This document shows positions 1 to 6,190 of a stretch of DNA of 12,089 nucleotides, in pieces. Where the stretch lies: the NCBI GenBank assembly GCA_903837025.1, contig CAILTC010000009.1:1-12089 (forward strand). Direction: 5' to 3'. Both the position numbers and the translations under genes were made by a program. The first letter of the stretch is position 1. Every line of letters starts with the position of its first letter. This stretch comes from an uncultured Bacteroidota bacterium. Its GTDB lineage: Bacteria; Bacteroidota; Bacteroidia; Flavobacteriales; Flavobacteriaceae. The notes under the pieces are model-generated. The model ran no database searches and was not told the origin of the DNA. It was given only the letters and a program-made list of their open reading frames with translations.

Positions 1-600
1 AATTGCTTTTAATGGACAATATCCTTTATTTAGCGTAACATTTGTTTTCTTTTTAAACACATTAGCTATAACTTCCCGAAACCCTATTTTAGCATCTTGA
101 GTACAATAACGATAAAACGGAACATAGTAATTACTTTTATTTTCTCCAACATAATTCAGTAAGTAATCCTTTGTCACCGAATTATCCCTTATAAATGGAC
201 TCATTTCATAAGGTAAAATATTGGAGTGTCCACCAATATCATAAATATAATCTACTTGGATGAATATAGAATCCGAACTAATATTATACTCTCTCAACAG
301 CTTCAATACCGAATAAATATCTCCCATTTTTGAAGCTTGAAAACCTAAATTTACACAACTTTTTTTAGTTTTATCTTCGATTATAGAGGGAACAATTCCG
401 TTTTCAACTCTTGATGAACCTAAGAAAATATAATTAACTTTTGTGTTTTTAAGATTTCTTAAATACTGAAATTTAGTCCTAGGTCTTGAATTTTCATAGA
501 CCGAAGTATAAGCAAAATCAAATACTAATGCAACAATTAGTATGGTAAATAAAACCCCAATTATTCTGCTATTAAATTTTTTCATTCTTTTTTCAAGCAT
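1..600 (-). CDS. Membrane-anchored SGNH-hydrolase-like protein, C-terminus cut by window edge
   Basis: The reading frame starts at the ATG at 598-600 and stays open for 200 codons to the window edge, so the protein is partial. A second in-frame ATG at codon 6 is an alternative start. Residues about 13-34 form one hydrophobic helix (IIGVLFTILIVALVF), which suggests an N-terminal signal anchor with the rest outside the cytoplasm. After it comes YIFLGSSRVENGI (from about residue 57), a hydrophobic strand followed by GSSR. This resembles the block I nucleophile region of SGNH/GDSL-type proteins that sit near O-acetylation systems of surface glycans, and NLGFQASKMGD follows like the next block. 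The Asp/His part of the triad would lie beyond the window, so activity cannot be judged. It starts 20 bases after the GT-B-like gene and is probably in its operon. A role in acyl decoration of the glycan is inference from context; the family call is moderate. Confidence 0.6.
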   Translation of the reverse strand, partial: MLEKRMKKFNSRIIGVLFTILIVALVFDFAYTSVYENSRPRTKFQYLRNLKNTKVNYIFLGSSRVENGIVPSIIEDKTKKSCVNLGFQASKMGDIYSVLKLLREYNISSDSIFIQVDYIYDIGGHSNILPYEMSPFIRDNSVTKDYLLNYVGENKSNYYVPFYRYCTQDAKIGFREVIANVFKKKTNVTLNKGYCPLKAI

Positions 601-620
601 CAAAAAACGCTTATTTTCAA

Positions 621-2024
621 TTAATTATTCTTGCTAAGGATTAAATGAATATCATCCCAAATTAACTTTGAAGCTTCAGTAGGCTTTTTCCCAACAATTG
701 TTTGAAACCATTGTTGCCCTTCTTCAACACTAGAAACTCCTCCATCGATGATCGTTTTTATTGTCGCTGTCAGATTGTTTTTATCTAAAGACCACAATGC
801 AGCATTTTTAGATGGCATGGAACGAAAATGAATGTATTTATAATTTTGACCTATATCTCTTATTCCTTTTTTTAGTTGGGGTTGCTCATAATCAAAAAAC
901 AAACACGATTTATTGTGCGCTACAAAATCAAACACCATCGAAGAAGCGATATTAGCAACAAACTCGGTATGTTCGCACACATTGGCTTGCATAATAAAAT
1001 CTTCTTTGGTTGGCATAATCTCATTCCAATTCGTACCAATTGGTCTCCAAATAGGATTTACAACTGCAATTATAGCCGCATATTTTTCAAGAATTTCGTT
1101 GTATCTATCGGTAAAATCAACGGGGCATTTTCGATACAATACACCTAAATTATACCCTTGATTATTCAATTCTATTACTGATTTTGCCAGATCCTCGACA
1201 TAATACTGATCTAATGGAGAGGTTACAATATCGTCTCCAGAATAACAGATATAGCGCTTTTGTGTATCTAAATTATTTTCTTCAAAAAAAGCTGTTCTAC
1301 TTTTTAAAATACTTTTATCAAAATGACTTTCAAACTGGGGTGTTCCCGTTACAAACGCATTTTCTGGTTTAACATAAGGACAATATAGAAGCAACTCCCT
1401 TTTCATGTGGTCACTCCATACAAAATAATAATCGGTTTCGACAAGGGTGGTTGCTTTAGGTAAATTATCCCAGGAGAAAATAAAAGTAGCGGTTGGAATA
1501 CCTAGATCTTGTGCTGCCAAAAGTGGCGCAATAGCTTGTGAAGGTCTTTGATTGGTACAAAAAATAAAATCGGGTTGATGTGCTTTTAATTGTGCTTTGC
1601 AATACTCATATTTAGAATTCTTCCTTTCGAGTTTTTTTATCTGATTTCTAACGAATAATAATCCTTTTTCATTAGAACCGAAAAACACCAATAAATCTAC
1701 GAAAATACTTTTGAAAGCATTATTGAAACCCTTATAGGAATGCGGAAAATTATACGTATTATAAACCGTTTCCTTAAACTTTTTATCAAAAATATTGAGT
1801 TCAATTCTTTTTCTAGCCCTTGTAAATACCGAAGTTAATTTATGAAGTTTGTGATTTTCTATTTTAACTTCCTCAAAATTCAATTCTTCTTTTAAGGAAA
1901 AAACGGTGTTATTCCAATATACAATTTCATACCCTTTTTGTTCTCCTATTTCCTTAAACTGGGTAAATGCAAAATTGCGTAAACCTACTCCGTCAGGCAA
2001 AAAAATAAAAACTTTTTTCTTCAT
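621..2024 (-). CDS. GT-B-like glycosyl/polyol-phosphate transferase, candidate nonulosonic acid transferase
   Basis: This 467-residue protein has no signal peptide or clear membrane helix and is probably cytoplasmic or peripherally bound. It begins with a Rossmann-like strand (KKKVFIFLPDG). Mid-protein it has DFIFCTNQRP (152-161), an SWDN motif (184-187) and VTGTPQFESH (225-234). Towards the C-terminus ASSMVFDFVAHNK (360-372) followed by CLFFDYE resembles the acceptor/donor-loop region of TagF-like and surface-polysaccharide GT-B proteins. The SWDN and TGxPxF pattern recalls surface carbohydrate biosynthesis proteins of the GT-B superfamily. I cannot assign a donor sugar. It follows the NeuB-type synthase by 35 bases, with a small hairpin in the gap, so linkage to nonulosonic acid use is plausible but inferred. 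Start is the ATG at 2022-2024, directly before the predicted first beta strand. A GT-B-type transferase is likely; the exact function is unknown. Confidence 0.6.
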   Translation of the reverse strand: MKKKVFIFLPDGVGLRNFAFTQFKEIGEQKGYEIVYWNNTVFSLKEELNFEEVKIENHKLHKLTSVFTRARKRIELNIFDKKFKETVYNTYNFPHSYKGFNNAFKSIFVDLLVFFGSNEKGLLFVRNQIKKLERKNSKYEYCKAQLKAHQPDFIFCTNQRPSQAIAPLLAAQDLGIPTATFIFSWDNLPKATTLVETDYYFVWSDHMKRELLLYCPYVKPENAFVTGTPQFESHFDKSILKSRTAFFEENNLDTQKRYICYSGDDIVTSPLDQYYVEDLAKSVIELNNQGYNLGVLYRKCPVDFTDRYNEILEKYAAIIAVVNPIWRPIGTNWNEIMPTKEDFIMQANVCEHTEFVANIASSMVFDFVAHNKSCLFFDYEQPQLKKGIRDIGQNYKYIHFRSMPSKNAALWSLDKNNLTATIKTIIDGGVSSVEEGQQWFQTIVGKKPTEASKLIWDDIHLILSKNN

Positions 2025-2037
2025 AATTTAATTTATC

Positions 2038-2054
2038 AAGCCCCTTTTGGGCTT
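2038..2054 (-). other. GC-rich stem-loop between synthase and GT-B gene
   Basis: A perfect 6-bp inverted repeat (AAGCCC / GGGCTT, 5-base loop) lies in the 35-base gap, starting about five bases after the synthase stop codon. On the transcribed strand it is followed by GATAAATTAAATT, not by a run of T, so it is not a standard intrinsic terminator. It could be a weak attenuator or an RNA-processing/stability element that sets the ratio of the flanking genes. The structure is visible; the function is inference. Confidence 0.35.
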
Positions 2055-2059
2055 AATTA

Positions 2060-2935
2060 TTATATCTTTTTATTCTTCAACTTATCTCTTTGAACTTGCT
2101 CAATAGGCAAAATATCAGTTATTTTATGCGTCAATGCACTATGAACTGCATTCAAATCACGTGTTAATTTGCGTAATCCCATAGGTTCTAGTGATGCAGC
2201 ATGATCCGTACCTTTCCAAGTTCTGTCTTTTGTATAATGTCTTTCAACAATATTTGCTCCTAGGGTATAAGCTGCAATATCTACCGCAATCCCCAAATGG
2301 TGTCCAGAAAAACCAATGTGTTTTACTTTATCACCATATTTCTGTTTTAATAAATTAATATCCAAAAGACAAACATCTTCAAAAGGAACTGGATAACCTG
2401 AGGTACAATTGTAAAGCACTAAATCTTTGTTACGTCCTTTTCCGATAAAATAATTCACCAAGGTTTCTGTTTCATTTTTGGTTGTCATTCCGGTCGAAAT
2501 ATGTATTTCACCCTTATAATTATCACACAACCAGCCCAGCATTTCATAATTATTATTGCATGCCGATGGGATTTTTATAAAGTCAGGATTCAATGACGAA
2601 ATCTCTTTGGCCGATGTCGTGTCCCAAACCGATGTAGCGTAGATAATACCCAATTCTTCGCAATATTTTTTCAATTCAGCATGTTGATCTACATCAAATT
2701 CTAAATATTCCCTGTGGGAACCATACGTGTCACCATAGGAGTTGACAGGATTAGGATGGGGTGTATTGTATTGTTCTTCTGTCAATAACTCTTTGTTATT
2801 TCTTTTTTGGAATTTAACGGCATCGACCTCACAAAAAATGGCGGCAATTTTTATTAATTCTTTGGCAATTTCCATATCTCCTTTGTGATTACAGCCAATT
2901 TCGGCAATAACAAAAGGTTTTTTATACTCGTTCAT
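2060..2935 (-). CDS. NeuB-family nonulosonic acid (possibly 9-phosphate) synthase lacking the SAF domain
   Basis: NeuB-family enzymes condense phosphoenolpyruvate with a hexose (or hexose 6-phosphate) to make a nine-carbon sugar acid in the cytoplasm. Family motifs run in order: AEIGCNHKGD (11-20), VKFQ (40-43), HREYLE (74-79), IKIPSA (120-125), STGM (147-150), CTSGYPVPFEDV (177-188), GFSGHHLGI (208-216) and ERHYTKDR (231-238). H212 and H233 match the two metal-binding histidines of meningococcal NeuB, with the same 21-residue spacing. At 291 residues the protein stops after the TIM barrel and lacks the roughly 60-residue antifreeze-like (SAF) domain of standard NeuB (about 340 residues). SGHHLG and IKIPSA differ from the usual SDHTLG and IKI(G/A)SG. 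It overlaps the end of the cytidylyltransferase gene by 14 bases, suggesting translational coupling. The family is firm. The product (KDN, Neu5Ac or a relative) is not proven. Confidence 0.88.
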   Translation of the reverse strand: MNEYKKPFVIAEIGCNHKGDMEIAKELIKIAAIFCEVDAVKFQKRNNKELLTEEQYNTPHPNPVNSYGDTYGSHREYLEFDVDQHAELKKYCEELGIIYATSVWDTTSAKEISSLNPDFIKIPSACNNNYEMLGWLCDNYKGEIHISTGMTTKNETETLVNYFIGKGRNKDLVLYNCTSGYPVPFEDVCLLDINLLKQKYGDKVKHIGFSGHHLGIAVDIAAYTLGANIVERHYTKDRTWKGTDHAASLEPMGLRKLTRDLNAVHSALTHKITDILPIEQVQRDKLKNKKI

Positions 2936-4088
2936 ATCTTTTATTGTACTTCATTATAACTTCACAAACTTCTCTAATTGCACCGTTTCCAGAATTGTTT
3001 TTCAAAACAATATCAGCATGGGCTTTTATAATATTCATAGCATTTGCTGGAGAAAAAGACCATCCACAACTGCAAATATTACTTAAATCATTAACATCGT
3101 CGCCTACATAAGCCACGAACTCAAAACTACTGTTTTTAATTTCAAGAAATTGTTTCAAAAAAGAATATTTATCTTTTACTCCTAAAAAAACATTTTCAAT
3201 CTTGAGTTTTTTCATTCGTTGTGCCACTACTTTAGAATTTTCAGAAGTCAAAACGACAACCTCAACATTATTTTCTCTCAAAATTTCTAAGCCCATTCCG
3301 TCGCGCATATCGAATTTTTTGGCCATTTCCCCATCTTCATTGTAATACACACTTCCATCGGTAAAAACACCATCAACATCTAAAACCAAATACTGAATTC
3401 TCTGGCTTACTTTCATCGTTTTTTGTCTTTCAATCAAAAGGTTTTCGATTATATTCCAATCCGATAGGCTATCAATTTCCATGAGGGTTTCTTCGGGCAT
3501 TTCGATTAATCCAATGCTACCGCTCACTCTGTTGTTTGATTGTAAAAATGCTTCTTTTGTGGTACAATATACAGCTCCGTTTTCGACTAACAAACCATCA
3601 AAATCTTGTCGTCTGGGTCTGTTGAAAACATCATAGTTGTGGGGCGTACCATCTGTATTCCAAGTAAAGCGATGCGTTTTGACCACACTTAAAGCCGAAT
3701 CAAAAGAGTCTTTTGTGATTTTTTCTAAACTAGCATTTATATTCGCTGCCAAGGTTAATGGCGAGGTAGCTTGAAGCAAGCACAAAATAGTATAATCCTG
3801 ATCGATTTTTTTAGAAAATTCAATCATCACACTTTCGGTCGATGCGGTATCATTTGCGTTTTCTTCCGCCCGAAGCAAAGCTTTCACTTTGGTTGTCCAA
3901 TGGTATTCTCGCTCTACATACTCTATAATTTCTGTATCATCCGTAAATACATAAACCAAATCTAAATCCGAAAAAATGGCTTCGGTCAGCACCCATGTAA
4001 ACAAAGGGCGACCTACCATCTTCTTTTTATTCTTTCCAAGAATTCCTTTAGACCCTTTACGAAGCGGAATAATAGCTGCTTTTTTCAT
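2922..4088 (-). CDS. CMP-nonulosonate cytidylyltransferase fused to KdsC-like HAD phosphatase
   Basis: This is a bifunctional 388-residue protein. Residues 1 to about 222 are a NeuA-type cytidylyltransferase, which activates a sialic-acid-like sugar with CTP: IIPLRKGSKG (6-15) for nucleotide binding, LLQATSPL (104-111), RPRRQDF (157-163), ENGAVY (169-174) and EIDSLSDW (204-211). Residues about 229-388 are a type C0 HAD phosphatase: LDVDG with nucleophile D237 and D239, LTSE (280-283), KDK (305-307) and GDDVND (329-334). A Met at 225 lies at the junction, as expected from fusion of two once-separate genes. Vertebrate CMP-sialate synthetase has a similar cytidylyltransferase plus HAD-like layout. 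Here the HAD catalytic aspartates are intact, so it should be an active phosphatase, removing a 9-phosphate before CMP activation (inference). I chose the ATG at 4086-4088; the frame extends to a TTG at 4113-4115, but the NeuA fold starts at the ATG. The 3' end overlaps the synthase gene by 14 bases. Confidence 0.87.
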   Translation of the reverse strand: MKKAAIIPLRKGSKGILGKNKKKMVGRPLFTWVLTEAIFSDLDLVYVFTDDTEIIEYVEREYHWTTKVKALLRAEENANDTASTESVMIEFSKKIDQDYTILCLLQATSPLTLAANINASLEKITKDSFDSALSVVKTHRFTWNTDGTPHNYDVFNRPRRQDFDGLLVENGAVYCTTKEAFLQSNNRVSGSIGLIEMPEETLMEIDSLSDWNIIENLLIERQKTMKVSQRIQYLVLDVDGVFTDGSVYYNEDGEMAKKFDMRDGMGLEILRENNVEVVVLTSENSKVVAQRMKKLKIENVFLGVKDKYSFLKQFLEIKNSSFEFVAYVGDDVNDLSNICSCGWSFSPANAMNIIKAHADIVLKNNSGNGAIREVCEVIMKYNKRYERV

Positions 4089-4112
4089 TTTTATATTTTT
4101 TCGCTTTTGTTT

Positions 4113-4120
4113 CAAAAATA
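4113..4120 (-). promoter_or_regulatory. Possible internal promoter -7 element (TATTTTTG)
   Basis: On the transcribed strand TATTTTTG matches the Bacteroidota -7 consensus TAnnTTTG exactly. It ends 24 bases before the ATG of the cytidylyltransferase gene, inside a 65-base gap, one of the longer ones in the window. No TTG/TTTG sits at the expected spacing of about 19-21 bases upstream; the nearest TTG is 29 bases away. It may give the nonulosonate module some independent transcription, or may be chance in AT-rich DNA. Confidence 0.25.
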
Positions 4121-4153
4121 GTTTTATTAGTTGAATTTAGGGTTAATTACAAC

Positions 4154-5035
4154 TTAATATTTTATCCCTTTTAGCATCTTTATTTTTTGTAAAGTACTAT
4201 TCTGAACTGGTTTTCTAAATTTCAGCACATAAAACAACTCTTTACCAGCACTAAAAGTAGATTTCCAAAACAACACAAAATACTTCAAGTCATATAATGC
4301 ATATTTTTTAAAATTATGAAATAACAATTTTGCTATTTTCAGAATGGGATTTGGATAATACACTACATAAAAAAAAAGGCTATTTTTGAGTTGTTTTCCA
4401 AATCGAAAATAATTTCTACCCTGACCCAAACGTTTTATTTTATCTACTCGATGATTCACAATGATCGAATTATCATAGCCTATTTCATAACCTAAATCTA
4501 AAACTTCGATAGCTAAACAAGACTCTTCGCCATAAATATCTATCCATACTGGGAAGCCATTGGTCATGTCATAAATTTCTTTGCGTATCGCAAAACCACA
4601 TCCCACAAAATCATTTGTTTTGTATTTGGCAATGTCAGGCTCTGCCCTTTTTAAAGCCTCTTCATCCGATTCGAAAACGCCTCTAATTTCTTGAAAGGCT
4701 ATAATACCAATTCTTTCATTTTCTAAAAAAACGGATTGGGTTTTAGCAATAAAATTAGTGCTCAAAGGATGTGCATCATCGTCTAATCCTATAAAGATTT
4801 TACCTGATGCTTTTTGATACAACTTGTTCCTTGCTGGAGAAGCACTAATACTTATTAGCGAATTTTCCCATTGCACCCATGGGTATTTTATAAGCAAAGC
4901 TTCTGTTTTTTTGCAACCATCAATAAAAACCAGTACTTCATGAATAGACAAATCAAGCAAACTAAATAGTTTGTTTAAGGTAATTTCCAGTTCATCTGGT
5001 CTGTTTTTGGTTACGATGAGTATTGATATTTCCAT
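4154..5035 (-). CDS. GT2 family glycosyltransferase
   Basis: A 293-residue GT-A fold, family 2 glycosyltransferase, probably cytoplasmic and membrane-associated, adding one sugar to the lipid-linked glycan. The N-terminal strand MEISILIVTKNRPDEL is typical. The metal/nucleotide-sugar motif is GLDDDAHP (83-90, DDD at 85-87). GEESCLAIEVLDLGYEIG (169-186) carries the expected catalytic-base acids, and NHR (194-196) is the usual distal His. The C-terminal part (about 215-275) is rich in aromatic and basic residues and may contact the membrane. It is followed by a 65-base gap and then the nonulosonate genes, and begins 9 bases after the GT4 gene stop. Start is the ATG at 5033-5035. The donor sugar cannot be inferred. 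Confidence 0.87.
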   Translation of the reverse strand: MEISILIVTKNRPDELEITLNKLFSLLDLSIHEVLVFIDGCKKTEALLIKYPWVQWENSLISISASPARNKLYQKASGKIFIGLDDDAHPLSTNFIAKTQSVFLENERIGIIAFQEIRGVFESDEEALKRAEPDIAKYKTNDFVGCGFAIRKEIYDMTNGFPVWIDIYGEESCLAIEVLDLGYEIGYDNSIIVNHRVDKIKRLGQGRNYFRFGKQLKNSLFFYVVYYPNPILKIAKLLFHNFKKYALYDLKYFVLFWKSTFSAGKELFYVLKFRKPVQNSTLQKIKMLKGIKY

Positions 5036-5044
5036 TCTTGTAGC

Positions 5045-6190
5045 TTATGGCAAAATGTCTTTGTATAATTGCACAATTTCTTGTTTTAATCTTTTTCTAT
5101 TGTAGTTATCATTCACAAAATCAACATTGTATTTCTGGGCATTTTCCCTCAATTCAATATTTTCTAATGCTTTTTCAATCCAATTTGCAATTTCTTTACT
5201 ATCTAAAGGATTTTCAATTAAAAAACCATTCACTCCATGTGTTATAACTTCTCCTGATACTTTGCCTGGATTAGACTGTATCGGGAATGCCCCCATTCCC
5301 ATAGCTTCTAATAAAACATTGGGCATACCATCTGAAATACTGTTGGCAATATGAATCAAACTTTTCCCCATCAATTGCAACAAATCGGCATTAGAAATAA
5401 ACTGCCCTCTTATAAATATTTTCACTTTTAAAGATTCAAAAAAACGGGAATTTTCAACTCGTTCTTTTACTACAATATCAGTACTATAAATTATAATTTC
5501 TAGTTTTTGTACTAATTTTAAAGGCAATAATTCAATAGCTTCAATTATTTTTAAAGCTTTGCCCACTCCGTCTTCGTAACCTTTTATGATTAATACATTT
5601 CGCTCGTTAATCGCTTGAATATACTTTTCTTCAATTGCTAATCCTCCATTACCAATATACGCACCCAAAAAAGCATTCTTAAAACCCTTTTCTTTTACAA
5701 TTTCATAATCTCTTTTACAATCGGTAATTAAATAATCTACTCTTGACAAAAATTGTTTAAATTGTACTTCTTGAACCCCTAATTCTTTATAAAAATAAAT
5801 ATCACTCCCCCAAGAAGAATAAATAAATTTAATATTTGGATTCTGCACCATAACTTCCAAAATGGGAAAACCGGCTAATCGCATTTCAAAACAATGTACA
5901 CTATCAGGCTTAATTTCATTAATTAGTTTCTTAAAAACAGTAGCTGTTTTTCTTTCGTTGTAAAATTGAACCCCTTCATAAATTCGAGGCAATTTATTTT
6001 TAAGGAAATGTCTTAAAGGGAAATCATATCTTAATTTCCAACCTTTTATTTGATGTACCCAATCTATTCTTTCTACCTTGTTACCACCATCGGTAACATC
6101 AAACCAATATACATCATAGCCAGAATCTTTCAATTGGTTGACCCATTGAAAAAAATGATGATTCGGTATGGCTACCATAAGGATTTTCAT
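5045..6190 (-). CDS. GT4 family (GT-B fold) glycosyltransferase
   Basis: This 381-residue GT-B glycosyltransferase is of the GT4 type, a retaining enzyme using a nucleotide sugar in the cytoplasm. The N-terminal half starts with MKILMVAIPNHHFF and contains SSWGSD (125-130), common in this group. The C-terminal nucleotide-binding half has SDGMPNVLLEAMGMG (286-300). That is the E-x7-E signature with Asp (D287) at the first position and E295 at the second, a conservative substitution; ITHGVNGFLIENP follows. Its ATG directly abuts the stop of the upstream family 2 gene (TAAATG), so translation is probably coupled. Family assignment is strong; sugar and linkage are unknown. Confidence 0.9.
   Translation of the reverse strand: MKILMVAIPNHHFFQWVNQLKDSGYDVYWFDVTDGGNKVERIDWVHQIKGWKLRYDFPLRHFLKNKLPRIYEGVQFYNERKTATVFKKLINEIKPDSVHCFEMRLAGFPILEVMVQNPNIKFIYSSWGSDIYFYKELGVQEVQFKQFLSRVDYLITDCKRDYEIVKEKGFKNAFLGAYIGNGGLAIEEKYIQAINERNVLIIKGYEDGVGKALKIIEAIELLPLKLVQKLEIIIYSTDIVVKERVENSRFFESLKVKIFIRGQFISNADLLQLMGKSLIHIANSISDGMPNVLLEAMGMGAFPIQSNPGKVSGEVITHGVNGFLIENPLDSKEIANWIEKALENIELRENAQKYNVDFVNDNYNRKRLKQEIVQLYKDILP

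Noticed and set aside
876..1372. Plus-strand open frames opposite the GT-B gene (876-1148, 913-1161, 1184-1372)
   Set aside because: They lie wholly antisense to a well-supported coding frame, overlap each other in different frames and have no recognisable domain.
4089..4115. N-terminal extension of the cytidylyltransferase to a TTG at 4113-4115
   Set aside because: The extra nine residues are Lys/Asn-rich and precede the canonical first strand; an ATG at 4086-4088 begins exactly where NeuA-type proteins start, and the TTG is part of the possible -7 element.
5045..6190. Loss of the first Glu of the E-x7-E motif in the GT4 protein as a sign of inactivity
   Set aside because: Asp at this position is a conservative replacement seen in active GT4 relatives, and the rest of the motif is intact.
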